Of a stretch of 64,000 nucleotides of DNA, positions 41,750-51,506 are shown one piece after another. Under the pieces are notes generated by a model. The model searched no databases. It saw nothing but the letters and a program-made list of their open reading frames with translations, and had not been told where the DNA came from. The position numbers and the translations under genes are program-made. Source of the stretch: Roseovarius sp. MMSF_3281 (GTDB lineage Bacteria; Pseudomonadota; Alphaproteobacteria; Rhodobacterales; Rhodobacteraceae); NCBI RefSeq assembly GCF_030733685.1, contig NZ_JASHIM010000017.1, positions 1 to 64,000 of the forward strand, read 5' to 3'. How positions within the stretch are numbered: the stretch's first letter is position 1; each line of letters begins with the position of its first letter.

Positions 41750-43141
41750 ATGCAATTTGGAATGCGCTTCCGGCGGGAAGATGCCGCCGACAAGGTAAAT
41801 GATCGCTTCTGGCACGCGATCGAGGGCACGCCGCTCGACGAGACGCGCCGTATCCAGGAAGAGCGGCTGCGCGATCAGATGGCCTATCTCAAGGCAAACT
41901 CGACTTTCTATCAGGAGAAGTTCGCGAAAGCCGGTGTGGAATTCGACGATATCCGAACCATCGAAGACCTCCAGAAACTGCCCTATACCTACAAGACCGA
42001 GATCCGCGAAAGCCTGGCCGCCGAACCGCCGTTCGGCAAACACCGCGCCGCGCCCATGTACGAGATCATCCAGATGCAGGCCTCGTCGGGCACGACCGGC
42101 AGCCCCTCATATGTGGCCCTGACCGAATCCGACGCCGAAATGTGGCACGAGATGACGGCGCGCTGTTTCTTTGCCAATGGCGTGCGGCCGGGCGACATGG
42201 TGCTGCACGCGTTTTCGCTCGCCAAGGGCTTTGTCGGCGGCATCCCCGTGATGCAGGGATTGCAGTACATGGGCACGATCGATGTGCCGGTGGGCGCCGA
42301 TGGCGGTGCGGAACGGCTGCTGCGCGCCTGCGCCGACACCCGTCCGCGTTGCGTGGTCGGCGCCCCGAACTTTGTGCTGCACCTGGCCGAAAAGGCTCCC
42401 GAGGTGCTGGGATGCAAGGCCAGCGAACTGGGTATCGAGCGCGTGATCGTCGGCGGCGAACCCGGCGGCGGCATTCCCGCAATTCGGGCAAAGATCGAAA
42501 AGGCCTGGGGTGCGAAATGCACCGAGATGCTGGGCGGCACCGATCTGGGCGTGACATACTGGGCCGAGTGCGACGCCCAGTCGGGTATGCACATGGTCAA
42601 CATGGATTATGTCCTGACCGAGCTGCTCGACCCGGAGAGCGGCAGGATCATTCCCTGGAAAAAAGGCGCAGAAGGCGAGATGGTCTATACCGCGCTCGGC
42701 CGCCAGGCGAGCCCACTCGTGCGGTTCCGGTCAGGCGATTATATCGAAGTGATCGATACCGAATGCTCCTGCGGCCGCACCGGACCCAAGATCCGTTGCA
42801 CCGGCCGCACCGACGACATGCTGATTGTGCGCGGGGCCAATGTCTTCCCGTCGGCCATCAACAGCATCATTACCGAAATGGTGCCGGACACCAACGGCGT
42901 CATGCGCATCGTGGCCGATTTCGAGGGCCACACCACGCAGGGCGCGCTGACGGTGATTGTCGAACGCGGCCCCAATCGCGATCCGGCCGACGACGTCACC
43001 CTCAAAAAGAAAATTGAGCAGCGGCTGCGCGACTCCTTGGTCTTCAAGGCCGACGTTCACCTGGTTGCGGCCGACACTTTCGAAAAACCTGGCGCCGCTA
43101 AGGTCGCCTTCGTTCTCAGGAAATATCCAGACCTGCCATGA
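41750..43141 (+). CDS. PaaK-like acyl-CoA ligase
   Basis: Adenylate-forming enzyme of 463 residues from the phenylacetate-CoA ligase family. The P-loop QMQASSGTTGSPSYVALTE, VIVGGEPGGGIPAIR, GGTDLGVTYWAEC, SPLVRFRSGDY and the CSCGRTGPKIRCTGRTDDM motif are all present; the C-terminal Lys (KPGAAKVAFV) follows. AACGGAG precedes the ATG. It likely activates an aromatic, alicyclic or dicarboxylic acid intermediate generated in this pathway, upstream of the third carboxylase. Confidence 0.88.
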   Translation: MQFGMRFRREDAADKVNDRFWHAIEGTPLDETRRIQEERLRDQMAYLKANSTFYQEKFAKAGVEFDDIRTIEDLQKLPYTYKTEIRESLAAEPPFGKHRAAPMYEIIQMQASSGTTGSPSYVALTESDAEMWHEMTARCFFANGVRPGDMVLHAFSLAKGFVGGIPVMQGLQYMGTIDVPVGADGGAERLLRACADTRPRCVVGAPNFVLHLAEKAPEVLGCKASELGIERVIVGGEPGGGIPAIRAKIEKAWGAKCTEMLGGTDLGVTYWAECDAQSGMHMVNMDYVLTELLDPESGRIIPWKKGAEGEMVYTALGRQASPLVRFRSGDYIEVIDTECSCGRTGPKIRCTGRTDDMLIVRGANVFPSAINSIITEMVPDTNGVMRIVADFEGHTTQGALTVIVERGPNRDPADDVTLKKKIEQRLRDSLVFKADVHLVAADTFEKPGAAKVAFVLRKYPDLP

Positions 43142-44745
43142 CTAGAATGAAATCCCTTCTCGACAGCGGATCGGACGACTTCCGCGCCAACGACGTGTCT
43201 TACCGCGAAAAGGTCGATGAACTACATGCCCTCCGGCTCTCACAGCGCGTCGGCGGCCCCGAAATGGCGCGCAAACGTCATGTGGACAAAGGCAAAATCC
43301 TGCCGCGCGAACGGATCGAACGGCTGATCGACCCGGGCACACCATTTCTGGAACTCGGCGAGTTGGCCGGACTGAATATGCACAAGGGAGTTCCACCCGG
43401 CGCCGGCATCATCACCGGTATTGGCGTGATCGAAGGCCGTCAGTGCATGATCATCGCCAATGATGCCACCGTAAAGGGCGGCACCTATTTCGGGATCACC
43501 TGCCGCAAACACGTCCGGGCACAGAAAATTGCCTGGAAAAACCGCCTGCCCGTCATCACCCTCGTGGACTCCGGCGGTGCCTTCCTGCCCGACCAGGCCA
43601 ACCTTTTCCCCGACGAAGGCCAGTTCGGCTCCATCTTTCACCAACAGATCGGCATGTCTGGCGATGGTGTGCCGCAAATCGCCGTGGTCATGGGGCCCTG
43701 CACCGCGGGTGGTGCCTATATCCCCGCGCTCTGTGACGAAGTGGTGATCGTGCGCGGTCAGGGCTTTATGTATCTGGGCGGACCGGAATTGACCTTTGCC
43801 GCAACCGGCGAAAAGGTCGAAGCCGAAGAACTGGGTGGCGGCAAGATGCATTCGTCGGTCTCCGGTGTGACAGACCATTTGGCCGAAGATGACGCCCACG
43901 CTCTGGCCATCACGCGCGAAATTGTCAGCCATCTTGGCGAAAAACCCCAACCCCGCAAGACGCCCGAAGCGCCCCGTGCGCCCGCCTACCCGGTCGAAGA
44001 GATTTATGGACTCATCAGCCGCGACCCCAAGGTGCCGACCGACAACCGCGAAATCGTGGCTCGGTTGGTCGATGAGAGCGATTTTCACGAATTCAAGCCG
44101 CTTTATGGCGACACGATCATGACCGGCTGGGGGCGCATCCACGGCCACGAGGTCGGGATCATCGCCAATACAGGCGTGCTTTTCGTCGAAGCCGCGCTGA
44201 AGGCGACGCATTTCATCAATCTCTGCGTCCAGCGTGATATTCCGCTGCTGTTCCTGGCCGATGTGAACGGCTTCATGGTGGGCCGCGAGGTCGAGCAGAT
44301 GGGCATTGCCAAGGCTGGCGCCAAGATGATCACGGCCATGTCTTCGGCCCGGGTGCCGAAATTCACAATCATCACCGGTGGCTCTTACGGGGCCGGATAC
44401 CTGGCGATGCTGGGCCGCCCGTTCCAGCCGGACGCAATGTTCGCCTGGCCGACGGGACGGTCGGCAATCATGGGGCCGGAACAGGCCGCCAGCGTGCTGG
44501 CTCAGGTCCGCGCGCAGATCAACGAACGCGAAGGCAAAAGCTGGACCCCCGAGGAGGAGGAAGCCTTCAAGGCACCGATCCGCAAGGAATACGAAGATTT
44601 TCAGGGAGCCTATAATTTTGCTTCCAACCTTTGGATCGACAGCGTGATCGAGCCCTGTGAGACCCGTGACGTCATGGCGCTGATGCTGGATGTGACATCG
44701 CGCAGACCCAAGGTCGATACCAACTTCGGCGTGTTCAGGATGTGA
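43138..44745 (+). CDS. Acyl-CoA carboxylase beta subunit (third carboxyltransferase)
   Basis: Carboxyltransferase of 535 residues. ATGA overlap with the ligase (an ATG at 43147 is an alternative). Landmarks: GAGIITGIGVIEGRQCMI, MGPCTAGGAYIPALCDE, ADVNGFMVGREVEQMG and GGSYGAGYLAMLGRPF. Compared with the other two copies it has CxP-less loops and replaces the GNYGMCGRG segment with GYLAMLGRP, suggesting a different acyl pocket. It pairs with the fused alpha subunit 10 bp downstream. Confidence 0.9.
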   Translation: MTRMKSLLDSGSDDFRANDVSYREKVDELHALRLSQRVGGPEMARKRHVDKGKILPRERIERLIDPGTPFLELGELAGLNMHKGVPPGAGIITGIGVIEGRQCMIIANDATVKGGTYFGITCRKHVRAQKIAWKNRLPVITLVDSGGAFLPDQANLFPDEGQFGSIFHQQIGMSGDGVPQIAVVMGPCTAGGAYIPALCDEVVIVRGQGFMYLGGPELTFAATGEKVEAEELGGGKMHSSVSGVTDHLAEDDAHALAITREIVSHLGEKPQPRKTPEAPRAPAYPVEEIYGLISRDPKVPTDNREIVARLVDESDFHEFKPLYGDTIMTGWGRIHGHEVGIIANTGVLFVEAALKATHFINLCVQRDIPLLFLADVNGFMVGREVEQMGIAKAGAKMITAMSSARVPKFTIITGGSYGAGYLAMLGRPFQPDAMFAWPTGRSAIMGPEQAASVLAQVRAQINEREGKSWTPEEEEAFKAPIRKEYEDFQGAYNFASNLWIDSVIEPCETRDVMALMLDVTSRRPKVDTNFGVFRM

Positions 44746-44755
44746 GGAGCGAACC

Positions 44756-46762
44756 GTGAAAATCAAAACGCTTCTGATCGCCAACCGCGGCGAAATTGCC
44801 TGCCGGATCGCGCGCACCGCGCGGGCCAGCGGTATCACCCCTGTCGGCGTGCATTCGCAGGCCGATGCCAATGCCCTGCATGTCCGCGAGATCGGCAAAT
44901 CTGTCTGTATCGGTGCCGGGCCTGCATCCGAGAGCTATCTGAAAATCGACGCGGTGATTGCCGCTGCGCAATCGGTGGGCGCGGATGCGATCCATCCCGG
45001 TTACGGCTTTCTGGCCGAAAACCCCGATTTTGCCCGCGCGGTCGAAGCCGCCGGCATGATCTTCATGGGGCCGACGCCGGAAACGCTTGAACGTTTCGGC
45101 GACAAGGCCAGCGCCAAAGAGGCCGCCGTGGCGGCCAGCGTCCCGGTGATTTCGGGCACCGAAGGTGCGCGGTCCGATCCCGAGCAGATTGCCGAGGAGG
45201 TGCGCCAAATGGGCCTGCCGGTGCTGCTCAAGGCTGTCGGCGGCGGTGGTGGGCGAGGGCAACGGCTCGTCACCGACGAAACCACGCTGGTCGAGGACAT
45301 CGAAGGCGCGCTGCGCGAAGCAAAATCCACCTTCGGCTCCGAAGGGCTGCTGTTGGAGCGTTTCCTGCCCGAGGCGCGCCATGTTGAAGTGCAGATCGCA
45401 GGTGACGGCAAGGGCCATGTGGTGCATCTGTTCGAACGCGATTGCACGCTTCAGCGCCGCCACCAGAAGGTCATCGAGGAAGCCCCGGCCTGGGGTCTGC
45501 CCCGGACGCTTATGGACGACATCGCGCGCGACGCGGTGCGCCTTGGTGAAACGCTGGACTATCGCGGTCTGGGCACGGTCGAATTTCTGGTCGCGGGGGA
45601 CGAGTATTTCTTCCTTGAGGTGAACCCGCGCATTCAGGTGGAACATCCCGTCACCGAAGCGATCACCGGGCTGGACCTTGTCGCGCTTCACCTGCGGATT
45701 GCCGAAGGCGCGGGCCTTGGACTGGTGCAGGACGATCTGACGATCAACGGCCACGCGGTCGAGGCGCGGCTTTACGCCGAAGATCCGGCGATGCAATTCG
45801 CTCCGTCGACGGGCACGCTCTCCACGCTCAGCCTGCCATCGGGCCTGCGCATCGACAGCGGCGTCGAGGAAGGCGATGCCGTCACGCCCTATTACGATCC
45901 GATGATCGCCAAGCTGATCGTGCACGCGCCCGACCGGGAAACCGCATTGGCACGTCTGGCCACGGCGCTTGATCATGTCGCGGTCGAAGGTGTCGAGACC
46001 AATCGCGCCTTTCTAACGGCGCTGGCGCGAAACCATGAATTCGAACGGATGCAGGTGCATACCCGCTGGATCGACGGCAGGCTGGATGAGCTGACACAAG
46101 CACCCGGACTGACCCGCCCCGATCTGTGGAAAGCGACCGCTGCCATTCTCTTCGTGACCCAGTCGCGCAGCGACACAAACGCCAATCCCTGGACCAACCG
46201 TGATGCCTTTACCGGCTGGCGGCTTGGCCTGGGCGGTGATGCGATTGAAGCGGGGCAGCGCGTGACGCTTACCGATTCTGACGAGGTATCCGAAGAACTG
46301 CGCATCGGCCCTGTCAAACCGGGCGCCAAGTACACCGTCCATTCGGAAAACGGCGAGGCGCTGACACTGTCGGCATGTGAACTGACCCCGGGCCGTTGGC
46401 GTGTCGGCGAAGGCGACACCGTCCATCTGATCGACGCGCGCCTGCACGCGGGCGTGATCGAACTGGACACGCCCGAAGGTCGCCTGGTCTTCCGCCCCGC
46501 CGCGCCCCTTGCTTTTGCCGGCGGCGATGCCGCGGCGGATCGCGCCGTGACCTCTCCGCTGACCGGAATGATTGTCGAAATCAAGGTCTCCGATGGTCAG
46601 AGCGTGGCCGAAGGCGAAGTGGTCGCGGTCATGGAATCCATGAAACTCGAAATCTCGATCCGGGCGGCCGCGGCCGGGATCGCCAGCAATATATCCGTCT
46701 CGAATGGAGACATGGTCGATCGTGGCCAAGTCATCGCCGAGATTCTGCCATCCGAGGAGTGA
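44756..46762 (+). CDS. Acyl-CoA carboxylase alpha subunit (biotin carboxylase-BCCP fusion)
   Basis: Fused biotin carboxylase/BCCP, 668 residues, GTG start after GAGGAG. LLIANRGEIACRIAR, HPGYGFLAENPDF, KAVGGGGGRGQRLV (ATP loop), EVNPRIQVEHPVTE, and the C-terminal VMESMKLEISI with the biotin-accepting Lys. Partner of the carboxyltransferase upstream. Followed 4 bp later by a HMG-CoA-lyase-like gene, so the carboxylated product may be hydrated elsewhere and then cleaved by that lyase. Confidence 0.92.
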   Translation: MKIKTLLIANRGEIACRIARTARASGITPVGVHSQADANALHVREIGKSVCIGAGPASESYLKIDAVIAAAQSVGADAIHPGYGFLAENPDFARAVEAAGMIFMGPTPETLERFGDKASAKEAAVAASVPVISGTEGARSDPEQIAEEVRQMGLPVLLKAVGGGGGRGQRLVTDETTLVEDIEGALREAKSTFGSEGLLLERFLPEARHVEVQIAGDGKGHVVHLFERDCTLQRRHQKVIEEAPAWGLPRTLMDDIARDAVRLGETLDYRGLGTVEFLVAGDEYFFLEVNPRIQVEHPVTEAITGLDLVALHLRIAEGAGLGLVQDDLTINGHAVEARLYAEDPAMQFAPSTGTLSTLSLPSGLRIDSGVEEGDAVTPYYDPMIAKLIVHAPDRETALARLATALDHVAVEGVETNRAFLTALARNHEFERMQVHTRWIDGRLDELTQAPGLTRPDLWKATAAILFVTQSRSDTNANPWTNRDAFTGWRLGLGGDAIEAGQRVTLTDSDEVSEELRIGPVKPGAKYTVHSENGEALTLSACELTPGRWRVGEGDTVHLIDARLHAGVIELDTPEGRLVFRPAAPLAFAGGDAAADRAVTSPLTGMIVEIKVSDGQSVAEGEVVAVMESMKLEISIRAAAAGIASNISVSNGDMVDRGQVIAEILPSEE

Positions 46763-46766
46763 TGAA

Positions 46767-47726
46767 ATGAGCGACTTTCCCAAATTCGTCGAGTTTCGCG
46801 AAGAAGGCCCGCGTGAGGGTTTTCAGATCGAAAAGAAGATTTATCCGATCGAAGAGCGGATCGAACTGATCGACATGCTCAGCGAAACCGGTCTGAAGCG
46901 CATTCAGGTTGGCAGTTTCGTCAGCCCGAAATACGTGCCGCAAATGGCCGACACCGGCGAGTTGTTCCAGCGTATCAAGCGCGAACCGGGCGTGAATTAC
47001 ACATCGCTGTGGCTGAACGACAAAGGGTTTCGCAAGGCCCTGACCGCGCATGAGGTCGATATCGACCCGCGTCTGCTGTTCTATCCCTCCGAGGCATTCG
47101 CCCAATCGAACAACAATTGTTCCTCGGCGGAGATGCGGGAAAAACAACGTGACTGGGTCCGTCTTTACAAGGAAGAAGGATATACGGTCGACGCGGCCTA
47201 TGTGATGACTGCCTTCGGCTGCAACCTCGAAGGCCCCATCCCCCAAGAACGCATCTTGGACGATTTCCGCTTCATTCTTCAGCTGTGCGAGGAAGAGGAC
47301 ATCCCCGTGCCGATCCTTGTGATCGCCGACACAATGGGCTGGGGAAACCCCGAGGCGGTCAAACGCATGATCGGCGCCCTGCGCGAATTGGCGCCCGAGG
47401 CGCGCATCGGTATGCACATCCATGACACACGTGGGCTGGGGATCGCCAACGTTTGTGCCGCCCTGTCGATGGGCGTGGACATGTTCGAAAGCTCGGTCGC
47501 CGGTCTTGGCGGCTGTCCTTTCGCGGGCCACGGCCACGCGCGCGCCGCCGGCAACGTCTGCACCGAGGATGCAGTGTTCCTGTGTCACGAACTGGGCATC
47601 GAAACCGGCATTGATCTGGACAAGCTGATCGCGGCGGCGCTCAAGGCCGAAGAAATCATCGGCGTGCCGCTGATGGGCCGGGTCATGCATACCGGCGGGT
47701 TGGACAAATACCGCAAGTCACGCTGA
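46767..47726 (+). CDS. HMG-CoA-lyase-like retro-aldol/Claisen enzyme
   Basis: TIM-barrel lyase of 319 residues from ATG 46767. The catalytic block FREEGPREGFQ corresponds to the canonical VGPRDGLQ, with Arg kept but the metal-ligand Asp changed to Glu. MHIHDTRGLGIAN gives the His-x-His ligands and SVAGLGGCPFAGHGHARAAGN the loop with catalytic Cys, here extended. In Atu/Liu pathways this enzyme cleaves 3-hydroxy-3-methylglutaryl- or 3-hydroxy-3-isohexenylglutaryl-CoA. The changes suggest a non-standard substrate. It is the only lyase of this family in the window and may serve all three carboxylases. Confidence 0.86.
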   Translation: MSDFPKFVEFREEGPREGFQIEKKIYPIEERIELIDMLSETGLKRIQVGSFVSPKYVPQMADTGELFQRIKREPGVNYTSLWLNDKGFRKALTAHEVDIDPRLLFYPSEAFAQSNNNCSSAEMREKQRDWVRLYKEEGYTVDAAYVMTAFGCNLEGPIPQERILDDFRFILQLCEEEDIPVPILVIADTMGWGNPEAVKRMIGALRELAPEARIGMHIHDTRGLGIANVCAALSMGVDMFESSVAGLGGCPFAGHGHARAAGNVCTEDAVFLCHELGIETGIDLDKLIAAALKAEEIIGVPLMGRVMHTGGLDKYRKSR

Positions 47727-47738
47727 GGGAGCAAGAAG

Positions 47739-48653
47739 ATGACAAAAGCACTTGACGGAAAGGTGGTTCTGGTCACCGGGGCCGGCGGTGGGATCGGGCG
47801 CGACATCGCCTTGATGGCAGCCGCGGAAGGCGCTGCTGTTGTGGTTAACGATCTGGGGGCGTCGCTGAAAGGCACAGGCCAGACCGAAAGCGCGGCGCAG
47901 AAGGTTGTTGCCGAGATCAGGGCGGCGGGCGGCGATGCGATCGCCGATGGCGGCAACGTCACCGATCCGGACGCCGCGCGCGCGATGATCGAGGCGGGTG
48001 TCAAGGAATTCGGCCGCATCGACGCGGTGGTGAACAACGCCGGCATCCTGCGCGACGGTTACTTCCACAAGATGACCTACGAGGATTTCGACGCGGTTGT
48101 GAAGGTCCATCTCTATGGCGCCTTCAACACCAGCCGTGCAGCGGCCGATTATTTCCGCGGACAAGAGGGCGGTGCTCTGGTGCACATGACCTCGACCTCG
48201 GGGCTGATCGGCAATCTGGCGCAGGCGAATTACGCGGCGGCAAAGCTGGGCATTGCGGCCTTCTCGAAATCGGTCGCGCTCGACCTGAAACGCTGGAACG
48301 TGCGGTCAAACTGCATCGCGCCCTTCGCCTGGAGCCGGATGATCTCGTCGATCAAGACAGACACCCCGGAACAGGTGGCACGGGTCGAAAAGATCAAGGA
48401 GATGACACCGGCCAAGGTTGCACCGATGGCCTGTTTCCTGATGAGCGACCGCGCGGCTGACGTGTCAGGACAAATCTTTGCGGTTCGCAAGAACGAGATC
48501 TTCCTGTTCAACCAGCCCCGCCCGGTGCGGTCAGTTCATTCCGGTGATGGCTGGACCGCCGATGAAATCGCCGATCGCGCCATTCCCGCGCTCAAATCGC
48601 AGTTCACGCCGCTCGAAGTTTCGGCGGATGTCTTTTCGTGGGATCCGGTCTAA
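47739..48653 (+). CDS. SDR, MFE-2-like (3R)-hydroxyacyl-CoA dehydrogenase
   Basis: SDR of 304 residues. TGAGGGIGRDIA (cofactor), NDLGASLKGTG (the NDLG motif of multifunctional enzyme type 2), NNAGILRDGYFHKM, and catalytic STSGLIGNLAQANYAAAKLG with intact YxxxK. MFE-2 dehydrogenases act on (3R)-hydroxyacyl-CoAs made by MaoC-type hydratases, two or three of which are present here. AGGGAGC precedes the ATG. The C-terminal ~45 residues resemble the MFE-2 extension. Confidence 0.88.
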   Translation: MTKALDGKVVLVTGAGGGIGRDIALMAAAEGAAVVVNDLGASLKGTGQTESAAQKVVAEIRAAGGDAIADGGNVTDPDAARAMIEAGVKEFGRIDAVVNNAGILRDGYFHKMTYEDFDAVVKVHLYGAFNTSRAAADYFRGQEGGALVHMTSTSGLIGNLAQANYAAAKLGIAAFSKSVALDLKRWNVRSNCIAPFAWSRMISSIKTDTPEQVARVEKIKEMTPAKVAPMACFLMSDRAADVSGQIFAVRKNEIFLFNQPRPVRSVHSGDGWTADEIADRAIPALKSQFTPLEVSADVFSWDPV

Positions 48654-49447
48654 TGGGAAAACGCAAAGAAAAAATCAGCTCCGACATTGCCTGGAGCACC
48701 TCTGACAAGATCAGCGTGCGCGGGCTCGATCTGCCCAACGAGATCCTTGGCCACATGAACCTCGGCGATCTGGCGTTTCTGCAGTTGACGGGTCGCAAGG
48801 CCACACCCGAGGAAAGCCGGGTGTTCAACGCCATCGTCGTTACCCTGGTCGAACATGGCATCACGCCGTCGGCCCTGGCGGCGCGGATGACCTATATGGG
48901 GGCGCCGGAATCGCTTCAGGCGGCTGTGGCGGCTGGCTTGTGTGGGCTGGGCACCGTCTTTGTCGGTTCTATGGAAGGTGCCTCGAAAATGCTTTACGAA
49001 GCACTGCCACAGGACAAGTTGGGCACCGGTGTCGATCTGGATGCGCTGGCCGTCGAGACGGTGGAAAAATTCCGCGCCCGCAAGATGATCGTGCCGGGGC
49101 TCGGGCATCCGGTGCACAAACCGGTCGATCCGCGCACACCTCGCCTGTTCCAGATCGCTGCCGAGAACGGCAAGTCCGGTGAATACATCGAGTTGATCCA
49201 GAAAGTTCAGGCCGTTGCCGAAGAAAAATCGGGTAAGATGCTGCCGATTAACGCCACCGGGGCGATCGGAGCAATCTGCTGTGAATTTGGCTTCCCCTGG
49301 AAGATCGTGCGGGGCTTTGGCGTCATGGCACGCGCCATCGGTCTGGTCGGTCATATCCTCGAAGAGAGCGAAAACCCGATTTCCTATGAGCTTTGGCAGC
49401 GTGCCGAGCAGGAAATTCTTGAAACGTCGGGTCCGGGAGCGAAGTAA
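48653..49447 (+). CDS. Citrate-synthase-family protein (citryl-CoA-lyase-like)
   Basis: Small citrate-synthase-fold protein of 264 residues, TAATG overlap with the SDR. LGHPVHKPVDPRTPRLF is the conserved second-His block. The first-His block, normally PLHGGA, reads SMEGAS, so that His is absent; the known small citryl-CoA-lyase-like proteins show the same. ATGAIGAICCEFGFPW follows. It may cleave or form a C-C bond in a 3-hydroxy-3-carboxy-type CoA ester. Its place after the HMG-CoA-lyase-like gene suggests it handles a related intermediate. Confidence 0.75.
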   Translation: MGKRKEKISSDIAWSTSDKISVRGLDLPNEILGHMNLGDLAFLQLTGRKATPEESRVFNAIVVTLVEHGITPSALAARMTYMGAPESLQAAVAAGLCGLGTVFVGSMEGASKMLYEALPQDKLGTGVDLDALAVETVEKFRARKMIVPGLGHPVHKPVDPRTPRLFQIAAENGKSGEYIELIQKVQAVAEEKSGKMLPINATGAIGAICCEFGFPWKIVRGFGVMARAIGLVGHILEESENPISYELWQRAEQEILETSGPGAK

Positions 49448-49450
49448 CCG

Positions 49451-50614
49451 ATGCAGACGTCAGCCCCAGACACTCACACCGATCTGCGCGACGCCTTGCG
49501 CGCACTTTGCGCGCAGTTTCCGCCAGAATATCATCGCAAGTTCGGCGAAAACGAAACCTACCCCGAGGAATTCGTCGATGCGCTGACCCGCGAGGGCTGG
49601 CTTGCCGCAATGATCCCCGAGGAATACGGCGGCTCGGGTCTGGGCCTGACGGAAGCCTCGATCATCATGGAGGAGGTGAACCGCTGCGGCGGAAACGCGG
49701 GCCATTGCCACGGGCAGATGTATAACATGGGCACGCTTCTGCGACATGGTTCGGATGAGCAAAAGCAGACATACCTGTCCGGTATTGCCAGCGGCGCGTT
49801 GCGCCTGCAATCCATGGCCGTGACCGAACCGACAACCGGGACCGACACCACCAAACTGAAGACCACCGCGGTCAAGAAGGGTGACCGGTATGAGATCAAT
49901 GGCCAGAAGGTCTGGATCAGCCGTATCCAGCATTCTGACCTGATGATCCTGCTGGCACGCACCACGCCGTTGAACGAGGTCACGAAAAAGTCGCAGGGCC
50001 TGTCGATCTTTATGGTCGATCTGAAAGAGGCCATCGGCAACGGGATGGAGGTCCGCCCCATCGCCAATATGCCCGGCCACGAAACCAATGAAGTGTTTTT
50101 CGACAACCTGGAAATCCCCGCCGAGAACCTGATTGGGACCGAGGGGCGCGGATTTTACCATATTCTTGACGGGCTGAATGCCGAACGGACCCTGATTGCG
50201 GCGGAATGTATCGGTGATGGATACTGGTTCGTTGACAAGGCCCGCACCTATGCCGGCGACCGCATGGTCTTTGACCGCCCCATCGGCCAGAACCAGGGCG
50301 TGCAATTCCCTATCGCCAGGTCCTATGTGAACATCGAGGCCGCCAATCTGATGCGCTTTGAAGCCTGCAGGCGGTTCGATGCTGGGCTGGATTGCGGAGC
50401 ACAGGCGAATATGGCAAAGCTGCTGGCTTCGGAGGCCAGCTGGGAAGCGGCCAATGCCTGCATCCAGACCCATGGTGGCTTCGGTTTCGCACGGGAGTAC
50501 GATGTCGAGCGCAAGTTCCGCGAGGCCCGGCTGTATCAGGTGGCCCCGATCTCGACCAACCTGATCCTGTCCTATGTCGGCGAACATATCCTCGGCATGC
50601 CGCGATCCTTCTGA
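49451..50614 (+). CDS. Acyl-CoA dehydrogenase
   Basis: ACAD of 387 residues. The FAD loop is MAVTEPTTGTDTTKLK, unusual in having TTGT where most have GAGS. A Glu is present in GLNAERTLIAAE. YDVERKFREARLYQVAPIS and the tail YVGEHILGMPRSF pair it with the ACAD at 40562. Three bases after the citrate-synthase-like stop. Substrate unknown. Confidence 0.87.
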   Translation: MQTSAPDTHTDLRDALRALCAQFPPEYHRKFGENETYPEEFVDALTREGWLAAMIPEEYGGSGLGLTEASIIMEEVNRCGGNAGHCHGQMYNMGTLLRHGSDEQKQTYLSGIASGALRLQSMAVTEPTTGTDTTKLKTTAVKKGDRYEINGQKVWISRIQHSDLMILLARTTPLNEVTKKSQGLSIFMVDLKEAIGNGMEVRPIANMPGHETNEVFFDNLEIPAENLIGTEGRGFYHILDGLNAERTLIAAECIGDGYWFVDKARTYAGDRMVFDRPIGQNQGVQFPIARSYVNIEAANLMRFEACRRFDAGLDCGAQANMAKLLASEASWEAANACIQTHGGFGFAREYDVERKFREARLYQVAPISTNLILSYVGEHILGMPRSF

Positions 50615-50625
50615 AGACCAGAAAC

Positions 50626-51465
50626 ATGGGTGAGATTGAACTTGACGCGCTGGCGCCCTGGATGGGACGCACCGAGACTAAGGAAGATGTTCTGACGCAG
50701 GGGCTGATCGACAAATTCCGCGCCACGCTCGGTCCGCATCTTTGGGACGGAGCGGGCGATGTCCCGCTGGGAATTCATTGGTGCATTGCCCTTGATACCG
50801 TGCCAGCTGCCGCCCTTTCAGCAGACGGCCATGCCGCGAGGGGTGGATTTCTGCCCCCTGTTCCGCTGCCCGCCCGCATGTGGGCGGGCGGCGATGTTAC
50901 GCATATCGCGCCGCTGACAATCGGCGAAACCATCACCCGACACTCTTCGATCAGGGATGTTGTGGCCAAGCAGGGCCGTAGTGGACCATTGGTCTTTGTG
51001 ACCGTCGAACATGAGTATCTGAGTGGCAACCGGCTTTGTATCCGGGAGCAGCAATCGATCGTTTATCGTGAGATTTCCACCCCCCGCACGGGCGAGAGCG
51101 CAGCTGACGCGGGTGACCCCACCACGCTTAGATCGACGCTGACACCGGATCCTGTTCTTCTGTTTCGCTATTCGGCGCTGACGTTCAATGCCCATCGCAT
51201 TCACTATGATTACCTCTACGCCACCGAAACCGAAGCCTATTCCGGACTTGTTGTGCATGGCCCATTGCAGGCCACGCTGCTTCTGAATCTGGCGGCGGAT
51301 GCGTTGAAAACATCGCCCCACCGGTTTTCGTTCCGCGGCCTCGCGCCACTCACCCTGCCCTGCGAATTGCAACTGCACAATGAAGAGACCGGCACCTCCG
51401 GGACAGTCTGGTGTCAGGATCAAAACGGTCTTCGAAGCTTTTCCGCAGAGTACGCGGCTGTCTGA
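50626..51465 (+). CDS. MaoC-like / mesaconyl-C4-CoA-hydratase-type dehydratase
   Basis: Double-hotdog protein of 279 residues from ATG 50626; the frame extends upstream but that part is antisense-like shadow of the ACAD. N-terminal FAS1-like dehydratase half (WMGRTETKEDVLTQGLI) and C-terminal hotdog with TFNAHRIHYDYLYATETEAYSGLVVHGPLQATL, the hydratase motif. Related enzymes hydrate mesaconyl-C4-CoA or 3-methylglutaconyl-like esters, giving a route from carboxylase product to lyase substrate. Last gene of the operon. Confidence 0.85.
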   Translation: MGEIELDALAPWMGRTETKEDVLTQGLIDKFRATLGPHLWDGAGDVPLGIHWCIALDTVPAAALSADGHAARGGFLPPVPLPARMWAGGDVTHIAPLTIGETITRHSSIRDVVAKQGRSGPLVFVTVEHEYLSGNRLCIREQQSIVYREISTPRTGESAADAGDPTTLRSTLTPDPVLLFRYSALTFNAHRIHYDYLYATETEAYSGLVVHGPLQATLLLNLAADALKTSPHRFSFRGLAPLTLPCELQLHNEETGTSGTVWCQDQNGLRSFSAEYAAV

Positions 51466-51506
51466 TCGGTTTCCTTTGGTAGCGGATTCAGTTGTTGACC
51501 AATTTT

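Noticed and set aside
40379-42043. Long minus-strand open frame of about 550 codons
   Set aside because: Antisense to the crotonase, ACAD and start of the PaaK-like ligase, all of which have motifs and coupled starts.
43240-44898. Long minus-strand open frame of about 550 codons
   Set aside because: Antisense to the carboxyltransferase; no recognisable motif.
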